Below are positions 25,527 through 34,035 of a stretch of DNA of 45,832 bases, piece by piece. Made by a program: the position numbers and the translations under genes. The stretch is taken from positions 1 through 45,832 of the forward strand of contig NZ_CALPCC010000018.1 of the NCBI RefSeq assembly GCF_943192905.1. Reading direction: 5' to 3'. Positions within the stretch are counted from its first letter, which is position 1; each line of letters opens with the position of its first letter. This DNA comes from Adlercreutzia murintestinalis. GTDB lineage: Bacteria; Actinomycetota; Coriobacteriia; Coriobacteriales; Eggerthellaceae. A model generated the notes under the pieces. It searched no databases and was not told the origin of the DNA. It saw nothing but the letters and a program-made list of their open reading frames with translations.

Positions 25527-27323
25527 GTGAGCACAATGGCAAGTTCCATAGAGGTAAACAAAAAAAGAGTGTGCGACTTCCTCGCCGAGGGTAAAGAGCA
25601 CAAGTTCGTTATTCCCGAGTACCAGCGACCATATGAGTGGGATCAGGAGCAGGTCGACACCCTATTCGACGATCTCTGGGAGTTCTCGGCCAGCGAAAAG
25701 GATGAGAGCGAGGACTACTTCCTCGGTTGCATCGTGTTCTTCGAAAACGAGGGCGAGTACGAGATTATCGACGGGCAGCAGAGACTAACTTCACTCTTCC
25801 TGTTCCTAAGGGCAATCTATGGAGCCCTTGAGGCCGGAGAGGAATCCAAGCAGTCCAAGAACTTCATGGGCAAAATCGAGAAATCCATCTGGCCAGAAGA
25901 TGATCTAACAGGCGAGGTGTTCAAAGACAGGACTCTGCTCGAATCACGAGTCGTAGACTCGCAGTTCGGCGATGTTCTAACTGACATTTTGACTACCGGG
26001 TCAGCAATCGACGAGCATGATGATCACTACTCGGAGAACTTCAGGAGGTTCCAATCCCGTTTCAAGGAAGCTGCCGCTGAGAACAGCCTATCGATCTACC
26101 AATTCCTCAACGACATCACAAAGCATGTGATCATCTTCCCGATTCAGGCAGATACTCAGGAGACCGCATTGAGGATCTTTTCTACCCTGAACGATCGCGG
26201 CCTCCCTCTTTCCGATGCTGACATATTCAAGGCAAAGATATACGGCTTCTTAAACGATGCCGAAAAGGATCAGTTCATCAAGGAGTGGAAAGCGCTTGAC
26301 GAGCGCGCAAATGAGTCTGGCGAGAGCATCCAAAGGCTCTTTTATTACTACATGTTTTATCTCCGTGCCCAGGAAGAAGACGTCAGCACGACCACGCCGG
26401 GCGTGCGAAGGTACTACGCCGATAATAAGTTCTCCCGTCTCAAAGATCCTGCGCTGATGGATGATCTCGACGCCATGATGGACATCTGGGAAGTCGTGAA
26501 TGCGAGAATGATAGACGAGGAGAAACCTTGGACCAACAATACCGAGATCCGAAAGATCCTCGATACTCTCAACATGTATCCCAACGAGTTTTGGAAGTAT
26601 CCTGTAACTGTTTACTACCTGGAGCACAGAAATAAAGAGGGGTTCGAGGTCAAGTTCCTGGCTTTCCTGAAGAAGCTCGCCGCCGAGATGTTCGCGAAGT
26701 TCCTCAAGACTCCAACGGTTAGTGCGGTTAAGCCTGGTGTCATGAAGCTCAACGCATCCATCCTCAAAAGTGATACCCCCGAGTTCGAGTTCGGCGAGGT
26801 TGACTGGAAGTCGATTCGAGACCAGGTTAAACTCCCCAACAAGCGCTCGTTTAGAATGCTACTCGCACTTCACGCCTACACAGAGCAAGACAACCTGCTA
26901 CCTGCCAAATGGGAGATTGAGCACATCTTTCCGAAGAAATGGCAATCGAGCCATTTCCCAACTTATGACGAGTCTATCGTGAACGAGAAGATTAAACATA
27001 TCGGGAACAAGGTCCCCTTCGAGAAGAAGCTCAACATCGTGGCAAGCAACGGATACTTCGAGAAGAAGCAGAAGGAATACGAGAAATCGGAGGTAGAGGT
27101 TACCAAAGCCTTATCCGAAAAATCCCCTGCATCATGGGAGCTTCAGGACATTGACGAGCGGGATGTGCGGGTCACAGATACAATAATCGAGACGCTTCAG
27201 GAGTGGAGTGGCAGTTATCAGGCAAACGCAGAAGACACTTTGATACCGATCATGAGCGATGAAGATGCTGAGGCTCTGAAGGCGCTAAAGGAAAAGTACG
27301 GCAATTCAATACTTGGACTTTAA
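25527..27323 (+). CDS. DUF262/DUF1524 (GmrSD-like) protein
   Basis: This 598-residue protein has the arrangement of type IV GmrSD restriction proteins. The N-terminal DUF262 nucleotidase-like domain carries FVIPEYQRPYEWDQEQ (~31) and YEIIDGQQRLTSLFLFLR (~78). A long helical middle follows. The C-terminal DUF1524 HNH-type nuclease carries WEIEHIFPKKW (~461) and KHIGNKVPFEKKLNIVASNG. All expected key residues (DGQQR, catalytic His, distal Asn) are visible. GTG at 25527 or ATG at 25536 may start it. It lies 28 bases after the zinc-ribbon gene and closes the operon. GmrSD enzymes cut DNA with modified cytosines. The target here is unknown. Confidence 0.9.
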   Translation: MSTMASSIEVNKKRVCDFLAEGKEHKFVIPEYQRPYEWDQEQVDTLFDDLWEFSASEKDESEDYFLGCIVFFENEGEYEIIDGQQRLTSLFLFLRAIYGALEAGEESKQSKNFMGKIEKSIWPEDDLTGEVFKDRTLLESRVVDSQFGDVLTDILTTGSAIDEHDDHYSENFRRFQSRFKEAAAENSLSIYQFLNDITKHVIIFPIQADTQETALRIFSTLNDRGLPLSDADIFKAKIYGFLNDAEKDQFIKEWKALDERANESGESIQRLFYYYMFYLRAQEEDVSTTTPGVRRYYADNKFSRLKDPALMDDLDAMMDIWEVVNARMIDEEKPWTNNTEIRKILDTLNMYPNEFWKYPVTVYYLEHRNKEGFEVKFLAFLKKLAAEMFAKFLKTPTVSAVKPGVMKLNASILKSDTPEFEFGEVDWKSIRDQVKLPNKRSFRMLLALHAYTEQDNLLPAKWEIEHIFPKKWQSSHFPTYDESIVNEKIKHIGNKVPFEKKLNIVASNGYFEKKQKEYEKSEVEVTKALSEKSPASWELQDIDERDVRVTDTIIETLQEWSGSYQANAEDTLIPIMSDEDAEALKALKEKYGNSILGL

Positions 27324-27335
27324 TCTATTTCCGGG

Positions 27336-27683
27336 TCAGACAAACGATTCCAGAAGGGTCGCGCTGAGCGCAGCCCTTCCTATTAGATCTGCGAACGAGG
27401 AGTCAGATCGCCACGCAATGCAGCTCTCCTCGCTGGCACCTATCAGAGCCCCTAGTTGAAACTTCTGCGTGTCAACAGCTCCTCGCTTGGCCTTCAGGCC
27501 GCCCATGACGTTCCATACGAGTAGATCATCGTTCTCGAACCGAAACACGACCGTGGTGCCGTTCTGCCAGTTTTGCGCGTCGCAATCCCATACCCGAAAC
27601 ACATCTGCAAGGTAATCGTCGTCGAACTCCTCGAACAGCTCGACCACCTCGTTGCTGATAAAGGGCAGTACTTCGTTACTCAT
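27336..27683 (-). CDS. Hypothetical acidic protein
   Basis: I do not recognise this 115-residue protein. The N-terminal half is strongly acidic (VVELFEEFDDDYLADVFRVW). The middle reads FENDDLLVWNVMGGLKAKRG, and the end holds a CIAWRSDSSFADLIGRAALS segment. An AGG seven bases before the ATG is the only ribosome binding site. It converges on the DUF262 gene with 12 bases between the stops. A short stretch at 12718-12760 on the minus strand (YVIMGGLKGRFEIE) resembles its centre, so related copies may exist. Confidence 0.6.
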   Translation of the reverse strand: MSNEVLPFISNEVVELFEEFDDDYLADVFRVWDCDAQNWQNGTTVVFRFENDDLLVWNVMGGLKAKRGAVDTQKFQLGALIGASEESCIAWRSDSSFADLIGRAALSATLLESFV

Positions 27684-27745
27684 TTCAACCTAGCAATCTC
27701 TCGTTTTTCTCGGAGTCTAAATCGCACAGGAAAAGAAAGACGCCC

Positions 27746-27931
27746 TCACATGGGACACCCGCAAAGCCATTCCCTTCCACGTCGATCCCGGGCAAACTCC
27801 TGGATAAACCTCTGGAACACGTTTGCTATGGCGTTCCGCGCGTTCAGGAACTGATAGGTAGAGCGGAACACGACAATAGCAGCCATGTTTTCGCCCGGAG
27901 ACGCATCAAAGGGTGTCCCATCAAGCGACAT
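27746..27931 (-). CDS. Possible small protein, 61 aa
   Basis: This short frame has an AAAGG four bases before the ATG and no recognised motif. Its sequence (VVFRSTYQFLNARNAIANVF) could be helical. A perfect palindrome CTTTTGCAAAAG (27937-27948) lies just upstream. It may be a real small gene, a relic, or chance. Confidence 0.22.
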   Translation of the reverse strand: MSLDGTPFDASPGENMAAIVVFRSTYQFLNARNAIANVFQRFIQEFARDRRGREWLCGCPM

Positions 27932-27997
27932 CTAACCTTTTGCAAAAGAAGGATAATACAGGTTGTAAGAACAGAAAACCTTGCAAAGGGAGAGCCA

Positions 27998-28699
27998 ATG
28001 AAAGACCTCGAACCCAATCTTATCAAAATCAGCGCAACAGCCAGAGCAAGCAAAGAGCCGGATCAAGTTGAACTCGATATATCGTTCTACGGGGAATGTA
28101 ACGAGAAGGACGAGTGCATTACTCAATACAACAAAGACCTCTCGGCAATCCTCTTAGCCCTCGACAATATAGGGTTTGACAAGGAATCTATAAGGCAGAG
28201 CGGCTTCAAGGTTTACCCACATAAGGAGAGCGTTTACGAAAAGGTGGGAGAAGACAAGGATGATTACTACTATAGGACGGAGATGGTGAAAGGCTACGAG
28301 TATGAGTCGCACGCGACCCTGCTCATGGATGCCGACGAAGACCTCTACGGCAATGCGTGGCTCGCGCTTCTTGAAACAGATGGGAGCTTCAGTTTCCAAT
28401 TCGACTTCGGACTGAAGGACGAGGCTTCAGTGGAGAAGGAGCTTTTGGCGAGCGCGGTCGAGCAGGCAAAGGCAAGAGCCGAGATACTGGCGTCAGCGGC
28501 AGGTGCTAGTCTTGGGAGGATTGCAAGCATCGAGCATACGGTCAGGAATACCTTTGACGGCTATGCTGGTCACTTTCTGTGCTGCGAAGACTCGTGCATG
28601 AGCACTCCGAGCAATGAAAACATGATCCCCGACTTCAATCCGGACGACATCACAGTGTACTGCTCGATCGAAGCCGCATGGTTCATAGAGCAGTCTTGA
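27998..28699 (+). CDS. SIMPL-domain (DUF541) protein
   Basis: This 233-residue protein belongs to the SIMPL/DUF541 family, which includes oxidative-stress and periplasmic proteins such as YggE. It begins with the family's typical LIKISATARASKEPDQVELD, then SAILLALDNIGFDKESIRQS and LASAAGASLGRIASIEHTVR. Most relatives have a signal peptide. This one has none, so it should be cytoplasmic. Several Cys near the C-terminus (FLCCEDSC) could bind metal. AAAGGGAG lies six bases before the ATG. The role is unknown. Confidence 0.85.
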   Translation: MKDLEPNLIKISATARASKEPDQVELDISFYGECNEKDECITQYNKDLSAILLALDNIGFDKESIRQSGFKVYPHKESVYEKVGEDKDDYYYRTEMVKGYEYESHATLLMDADEDLYGNAWLALLETDGSFSFQFDFGLKDEASVEKELLASAVEQAKARAEILASAAGASLGRIASIEHTVRNTFDGYAGHFLCCEDSCMSTPSNENMIPDFNPDDITVYCSIEAAWFIEQS

Positions 28700-28809
28700 G
28701 CATATGTGAACGCGCGGTTCAGGGTTATCGAGTCGTTGATGATCGGGTCAAACGTCAGCCGTGCTCCCGCATCCCCGCATTCCCTCGTCGCGCTCAAAAC
28801 CGATTGTCC

Positions 28810-28815
28810 TATAAT
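28810..28815 (+). promoter_or_regulatory. Candidate -10 box before the SF1 helicase gene
   Basis: A consensus TATAAT stands 66 bases before the helicase start. The -35 region is poor, so the call is tentative. Confidence 0.35.
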
Positions 28816-28881
28816 CCTCGTATGCGCAGCTGAGCCCATCGACTACCCAAGCTTCACGAACAGACCCTGAGGAGAGGAAGC

Positions 28882-31800
28882 ATGAGCACGAAGCAGAACA
28901 TACCTCAGGAGAAGCTCATAGAATACTTCACGAACATCGCGGAATATCTTGGACGAGCACGCCAAAGCGATGCGTCGGAGGCGGGCGATCAGGAACAAGG
29001 TCAGGCAGGCTATTCCCTCCTTTGGTATTACGAGAACTTCATCAACCGCGATCTCGACAAAAACCAACCTCGAACGTATTCTCCCCTTCTGGATGCGTAC
29101 CTTGGCTCCCGTATCAAAGCGGTATCCAAGCCCGCCCCGATCGATTCCGAAGACATAAAGCGAGAAAACGGTCTTCTGGATTCAAGATTCCCAGACAGCG
29201 CATACAACCTGAATGAGCAACAGAAAACAGCCGTTCATAAGGCGCTGCACTATCCCCTCTCCATCATCAAAGGGCCGCCAGGGACGGGCAAAACTGAGAC
29301 CATTCTCCGCATCGCAGCGCTCGCGATCGCACAGGGCGAAACAGTTGCCGCCGTATCAACGAACTCCTCAGCCGTGAAGAATATCGAAGACAAGCTGAGC
29401 GCTATCCTGAATAAACCTCGGGAGGAGCTGGCGACCCTGGACTTCAAAGCTACCTGCGAAGAGAATTACGCGCTCAATCTCGCCACAAAGCATGCCGCGC
29501 TCGGCAATTCAGGACGCCGCAAAACCGTCGTTGATCCCCTGACAGGCAAGCAGTTCGAATTCAACGCCGACAAGGTTCGCGACATAGCTGGTTGGGAGCA
29601 GAGCATCACGTTCTCCGACTTCACCGGATCGTTCCCCTTCATCACGAGCACGATCCATTCCTTGAAAAAGTGCTTCGTTGATGGAGCGGAGTCAAAGTAC
29701 GACCTGCTGATCATGGATGAAGCGTCGCAATCGAACCATATCGTGGGTATCGTCGCGCTCAGCTGTGCCAAGCGAATCGTCATCGTGGGCGACGAAGAGC
29801 AATTGCCTCCCGTGCTGACAGAAGATGCTCAGGAGGAAGCAGCGCGATTCGCGGCGAACTTGGGGGTTTCTGAATCGGACTCTCCTTCTTTTTCGCCCTA
29901 CAGCTTTAGCGTTAGGAATGCCAGCTTCCTTCAGTCTTGCTATGAGATATTCGCCCCAAAAGAAACCGATAATGGCCCGTCCCTGAAGACGATGCTCACA
30001 GAGCATCATCGCTGCCACCCGACGATCATCCAATTCTGCAACCAATACATATACGGCAACCGCCTGGAGATCAAAACCGATTTCGAGGATGCGGATACCA
30101 ACCCTTTTCCCTTAAGCATCCTCTGGTACGAGGGAGATTACCGGGAGCGCATCCAGCTTCAACAGGATCCGCGGAAAAACGATGGCGCAGCCGTTCGCTC
30201 GAGCTTCGTCAACCGAAAGCAGCTTGCCATACTCAGGACAGAAGAGCGAGAGCATCTCGAATCTCTCATTCTGCATAAGCGGTCCATTTGCATCCTGTCT
30301 CCTTTCAGAGGGCAGATCGCTTTGGTCAAGGCATACCTCCAAGAGCTGCTCGACGAGATCGGAAGCGCCGGTGCGGAAGAGATCCTCGCCGTGGAACGGA
30401 TCGGCGATGGCGAATCGGAGAGCGACAGCTCCGACAAGATGTGCGCGCTCACGATACACAAATCGCAAGGACAGGAATTCGATACCGTATATCTGCTACC
30501 GGTCGAAGATGGAAATTGGGAATGGCCGTGGTCGCAAGGAAAGCGGCTCGTCAATGTCGCGGTCTCCCGCGCCAAGCATGAACTGAGGGTCATCCTATCC
30601 ACGAAGCTAATGTCCAACGAAGCGCAAAAGGAACTCGCAAAACGACAGGTAGCGGTCGTGAAGCCAGCCCGAGAACAAGATGACGAGAACGACGAGCAAA
30701 TGTATGTCAGAAAGCTCGTCGATTATGCGCGCGAGACGTACGCCAGCCTCGATGCTCAAGATCGCGAAGGATTGAAACTGGAGTTCGGCATCCGCAGATC
30801 CTGCATCGTGTCCATCTTCGACGAGATCCCCTTTAAGCAATCGCCCACGAAGAGCCCTTGCGACTATGCCCCCGAAGCATGCATCGAAGATGCGCTCGCA
30901 GCCTCCATGCTCGAATGCCTTTGCTTCGAGAGGAACGTGACGTTCGATCGGATCTTGATAGGAGACGCCCGCGAAAAGCTCGCTGATCGGTGCGATGGGT
31001 TTTACGCATGCGCATCTCAGGCCCATTTCGATTTCGTCATCTTCGACCCTGTTACGGGACGGCTTATCCTGGCCATAGAGGTCGACGGTGCGCATCATCG
31101 ATACTCACGAAGGACGACCGAGAAGCGTTCCGTAGAGAGCTACGACACCATGAAGGACAGCATCATGCGCGATGTCTGCAATGCGTCGCTGGCGTGGCTC
31201 GGCCCCATCCACGACGGCTCTTTTGGTAGGGATGCGTATCCTGACGGCTGTCCCGAAGACCAACAACGCTCCGAAGAAGATGAGCCTTCAACAAGTTCCA
31301 GCACACAGGCCGAAGAGGTTGCCCCTATAACGGCGCTGGATTGGTGCTGTACCCCAGACGATTTGAACGCCGACTCCTCTTCCTTCGTCTTCCTCCGGAT
31401 CCCATCCGATGGGAGCACCTATGGGGAAACAGATGCTCTGGCCTCTTCCTTGCGCTCCCTTCTTGGCTCACCTTCGCTCGTCCCTCCTCCGACCATCGAG
31501 GATTACATACGACGCCAACTGAGCCTCAACAAGAGCGGAGGCGGCGGTCACGTCTTCGTTTCCGAAGCGATACGGCGAGGAGATGGCCCGATCCCCATAT
31601 CGAAGTGTCTTGAAGCATGGAAGCAGAAGCCGGCGCTTCAACAAAAGCTGAAGACCGTGGATGCCCAGCACATGAACAAGTGCCTGCTTCGAGCCGGCTA
31701 TCACTATCTTGAGAACGAGAACCCTAGCACGAGAAAGCCAACTGAAAAGGGCACGAAAATAGGGATCGAGAGTAAGACGGGAAAGGGCGAGAACGGAGCA

Positions 31801-31884
31801 TACGTTTTCCCTGTCTATACGCAAGCGGCACAGTCCCATATTCTCCAAAACCTAGATTCCATCCTTGAGCATGGGAGCGATTGA
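28882..31884 (+). CDS. SF1 helicase with DUF2726 nuclease-like domain
   Basis: This 1000-residue protein unites an SF1 (UPF1/Dna2-like) helicase and a putative nuclease. Helicase motifs: Walker A IIKGPPGTGKTETILR at ~130, Walker B LLIMDEASQ at ~273, VGDEEQLPPVL at ~302, EHHRCHPTI at ~375, LTIHKSQGQEFDTVYLLPVE at ~523 and NVAVSRAKHEL at ~558. Residues ~670-775 are DUF2726, with FDFVIFDP and LILAIEVDGAHH giving the D...ExD/K spacing of PD-(D/E)XK folds. The tail (~870-990) may be a winged helix. GGAGAGGAAG lies just before the ATG. It stands alone beside two restriction systems, so a defence role is a reasonable guess. Confidence 0.88.
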   Translation: MSTKQNIPQEKLIEYFTNIAEYLGRARQSDASEAGDQEQGQAGYSLLWYYENFINRDLDKNQPRTYSPLLDAYLGSRIKAVSKPAPIDSEDIKRENGLLDSRFPDSAYNLNEQQKTAVHKALHYPLSIIKGPPGTGKTETILRIAALAIAQGETVAAVSTNSSAVKNIEDKLSAILNKPREELATLDFKATCEENYALNLATKHAALGNSGRRKTVVDPLTGKQFEFNADKVRDIAGWEQSITFSDFTGSFPFITSTIHSLKKCFVDGAESKYDLLIMDEASQSNHIVGIVALSCAKRIVIVGDEEQLPPVLTEDAQEEAARFAANLGVSESDSPSFSPYSFSVRNASFLQSCYEIFAPKETDNGPSLKTMLTEHHRCHPTIIQFCNQYIYGNRLEIKTDFEDADTNPFPLSILWYEGDYRERIQLQQDPRKNDGAAVRSSFVNRKQLAILRTEEREHLESLILHKRSICILSPFRGQIALVKAYLQELLDEIGSAGAEEILAVERIGDGESESDSSDKMCALTIHKSQGQEFDTVYLLPVEDGNWEWPWSQGKRLVNVAVSRAKHELRVILSTKLMSNEAQKELAKRQVAVVKPAREQDDENDEQMYVRKLVDYARETYASLDAQDREGLKLEFGIRRSCIVSIFDEIPFKQSPTKSPCDYAPEACIEDALAASMLECLCFERNVTFDRILIGDAREKLADRCDGFYACASQAHFDFVIFDPVTGRLILAIEVDGAHHRYSRRTTEKRSVESYDTMKDSIMRDVCNASLAWLGPIHDGSFGRDAYPDGCPEDQQRSEEDEPSTSSSTQAEEVAPITALDWCCTPDDLNADSSSFVFLRIPSDGSTYGETDALASSLRSLLGSPSLVPPPTIEDYIRRQLSLNKSGGGGHVFVSEAIRRGDGPIPISKCLEAWKQKPALQQKLKTVDAQHMNKCLLRAGYHYLENENPSTRKPTEKGTKIGIESKTGKGENGAYVFPVYTQAAQSHILQNLDSILEHGSD

Positions 31885-31995
31885 GCCGGTTGCGACTGCT
31901 TTCCTGTATGTTCCTACGATCGCATGGACAAGTCGCCGCATCAGCCTCGCCGCAGAGCCGATCACGGCCGTACATACGCCTCCCCACACCCAAAT

Positions 31996-32014
31996 GATCT
32001 GATCCTATTGTCAT
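31996..32014. repeat. Degenerate REP-like sequence
   Basis: GATCTGATCCTATTGTCAT resembles the GACCTGACCCTATTGTCAC core of the elements at 6304 and 8551, differing at about three positions. It overlaps the end of the ABC-F remnant. It could be a fourth relic or chance. Confidence 0.3.
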
Positions 32015-32440
32015 CGAGAGATAACGAAAGCATCACCATTTCGTCCGGCTCTCCGCCTCGTTTGAGCTGCTGCATCTGCTAGCTGCCCGTCGTGCGCAAC
32101 CAAGAGAATGGTCCCCGGGAAATCGGCAAGCATCCTCTGGAGAGCCTCAATGGAGTCGGCATCGAGATGATTCGCCAGCTCATCGAGCACAAGGAGGTTA
32201 GGATCCGCGACGAGCTGTTCAGCGAGCACGAGCTTGCGGAGCTCGTCTGCAGCTTTGGCGAGCCGTGCGCCCATAGCGAACGAGAGCTTTCCCGCAACGC
32301 CGCCCTTTCCGGAGACAATGGCTCGCCCGATCTGCTCGCGATCCCTTATCGCAGCAGCATGCTCGCCCGGCGCCAGATCGCTCGCCTTCGAGTAGTCGCC
32401 AGGCTGCATGGCTAAGCACGTTTTTCGAAATGCCCCCTCC
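32011..32440 (-). pseudogene. ABC-F ATPase remnant
   Basis: The last part of an ABC-F protein (ribosome-associated ATPase, often antibiotic resistance) is visible. The signature is altered to LSFAMGARLAKA instead of LSGGE. The next blocks are LVADPNLLVLDELANHLDAD (Walker B with ELANHLD in place of EPTNHLD), LADFPGTILLVAHDG and a degraded end. Upstream sequence in the same frame loses family resemblance and there is no Walker A. It cannot be a working ATPase. Confidence 0.75.
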
Positions 32441-32620
32441 ATCACCATTCCGTTGCCGCAGCCTCTGTCGAGAATGGCGCCACTACCCCGAAGACGAAGG
32501 CGCTGACGAAGCGACATGCGAACATGCTGGCGACGAACCTGCGACTGACGGCATTGCAACAGACGCCAGGCTGCCTTATGATCGATCGCAAATCGGACAA
32601 CCCTACACGAGAAGGCACCT

Positions 32621-32989
32621 ATGGACAAGAACACCTTCGATTACATCGCCGAGCGCGCCGACATCCTTGAGGCATCTATGGCGAGCACGCAGATAACAAA
32701 GGATGCGGCCCGTGCCTGGAAAGAGGCGGTAGCTGCCGACGCGAGCGATACGGCTGTTAACACTGCGACTGCGCAACTGTTGAATGTGCTGGAAGGGCGT
32801 CCCACCACCATCGATGGCGTCATCGCTTTCGCTGGAGGCCCCGCTAAAGCGGTATTCGGCGAAGAGGCGGCTGCCCAGATGCTGGCAGAGCAGCAACAGC
32901 GCAAAGCCGAGGGCGCCAAATACTGCAACTGCGACGCCTGCACCGCCGCCACCGAGCTGCTGGCGAAGTTCGGCCGCATCGAGCTGTAA
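32621..32989 (+). CDS. Hypothetical small protein with Cys motif
   Basis: This 122-residue, mainly helical, acidic protein has a well-placed ribosome binding site (GAGAAGG about six bases before the ATG). The N-terminal half (DYIAERADILEASMAS, ARAWKEAVAADAS) should form helices. The C-terminus holds YCNCDACTAATELLAKFG, with three closely spaced Cys that could bind a metal or be redox active. I do not know the family. Good initiation signals and codon use suggest a real gene. Confidence 0.7.
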   Translation: MDKNTFDYIAERADILEASMASTQITKDAARAWKEAVAADASDTAVNTATAQLLNVLEGRPTTIDGVIAFAGGPAKAVFGEEAAAQMLAEQQQRKAEGAKYCNCDACTAATELLAKFGRIEL

Positions 32990-33006
32990 CGATTCGACCT
33001 CGGCAT

Positions 33007-33042
33007 CCGCCGGCTTCGCTTCGCTTCCTGCGAAACCGGCGG
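33007..33042 (+). terminator. GC hairpin between the hypothetical gene and thpR
   Basis: CCGCCGG (33007-33013) pairs with CCGGCGG (33036-33042), and part of the loop can pair as well (TTCGC/GCGAA). It lies just after the stop at 32989. There is no T run, so it may be a weak terminator or an mRNA processing stem. Confidence 0.4.
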
Positions 33043-33057
33043 GGCTATCGTAGACCC

Positions 33058-33603
33058 ATGCGCACGTTCATCGCCCTCGATATCCCCGACCGAATGCGAG
33101 ACGACCTCGCGGCGGTTGCGCGGTGCCTGCAGGGCACGGCGCGGGGACAGTTCATCCCACGCGAGAATTACCACATGACGCTGGCGTTCTTGGGCGAGGT
33201 GCCGCAGGCCATGCTCGACGACGCGGAAAGCGCGATGGATGCCGCCCTCGCCGATTGTATTGGCAGTGCCAGCATCGAGCTGCGCGCCAACGGCCTCGGC
33301 ACCTTCGGGCGCCCCAAGAACGCGACCCTCTGGATGGGCTTCGCGAAGGAGCCGGCCCTAATGGAGCTGGTCGAGCGCCTGCGCGACCAGCTCGAAGCAC
33401 GCGGCTTCGCCCTCGACGGGAAGACATTCCTGCCGCACATGACCCTCGGCCGCCACGCAAGCTTCCCGGCCGCCGAGCTGCCACCCATCCCCTTCCCCGA
33501 ACCCATTGCGACGCGCCAGATAACCCTCTACAAAAGCACCCTCGCCAAAACCGGAGCAACTTACGACCCTCTTTACTCAGCATCGCTCACCCCGCGCGAC
33601 TGA
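33058..33603 (+). CDS. thpR: RNA 2',3'-cyclic phosphodiesterase
   Basis: This 181-residue member of the 2H phosphoesterase superfamily hydrolyses 2',3'-cyclic phosphate RNA ends and was first described as a 2'-5' RNA ligase. It starts with the typical MRTFIALDIP. Both catalytic HxTx motifs are present: YHMTLAFLGEV at ~39 and LPHMTLGRH at ~127. The linking segment ANGLGTFGRPKNATLWMGF is also family-like. It starts 16 bases after a hairpin. Intact and of normal length. Confidence 0.95.
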   Translation: MRTFIALDIPDRMRDDLAAVARCLQGTARGQFIPRENYHMTLAFLGEVPQAMLDDAESAMDAALADCIGSASIELRANGLGTFGRPKNATLWMGFAKEPALMELVERLRDQLEARGFALDGKTFLPHMTLGRHASFPAAELPPIPFPEPIATRQITLYKSTLAKTGATYDPLYSASLTPRD

Positions 33604-33749
33604 AGCCCTCGATTCCGAGAGCGCCATATTGCTGCTAGAGCAATGCCCGCGGTTGCGATGATGCCGTCGAATACTCCTACTGCCAGTTCCCCCGCGGGAG
33701 ACGCTGTGGTATCGTCGAGCGCCGGAAGACGCAAAGGAGGTGATCGAGC

Positions 33750-33965
33750 ATGGCAAAGAAGCGAAAGGCACCCAAAACCGGCCCAGTCTGGCACCAAACC
33801 AGCACCGAAGCAACGCTATCGAGAATGCCCCACTACAACGGCCACGCCTGCGCCCACGGCCCCCAAGGCGACACCAAATACAACCGCCGAAAAGCAACCC
33901 GCCAATTCAAAAAGGAGCTCGATTCGAGCTCCTTTTGGTGTTTAGCACGATGGGGGCCTAGGTAA
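33750..33965 (+). CDS. Small basic protein, possibly altered C-terminus
   Basis: This 71-residue protein begins MAKKRKAPKTGPVWHQTSTE and carries HYNGHACAHGPQGDTKYNRR. It is rich in Lys, Arg and His and probably nucleic-acid associated. Its ribosome binding site AAAGGAGGTGATC is fully complementary to the 16S rRNA 3' end, so high expression is expected. The last third reads through a 13-bp terminator-like hairpin (33910-33936), which is odd for a coding region. The original stop may have been lost where AT-rich island DNA begins. The family is unknown to me. Confidence 0.7.
   Translation: MAKKRKAPKTGPVWHQTSTEATLSRMPHYNGHACAHGPQGDTKYNRRKATRQFKKELDSSSFWCLARWGPR
33910..33936 (+). terminator. Intrinsic-terminator-like hairpin
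   Basis: AAAAGGAGCTCGA and TCGAGCTCCTTTT form a perfect 13-bp stem around a single T. The A-rich start and T-rich end suit a bidirectional terminator. It lies within the reading frame of the small basic protein. Confidence 0.65.
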
Positions 33966-34035
33966 CGAATAACCTCACGAACAGATGTATTGAGAGTGCC
34001 CTTCTTGTCCAAGCACACACCAAACATAGCCAGTG

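Noticed and set aside
18716..27323. BREX, DISARM or canonical type III system
   Set aside because: No pglX/pglZ/brxC or drmA/drmB genes are seen. The methylase has NPPY with an atypical motif I, and the helicase subunit carries GIY-YIG in place of the usual Res nuclease, so no named class fits.
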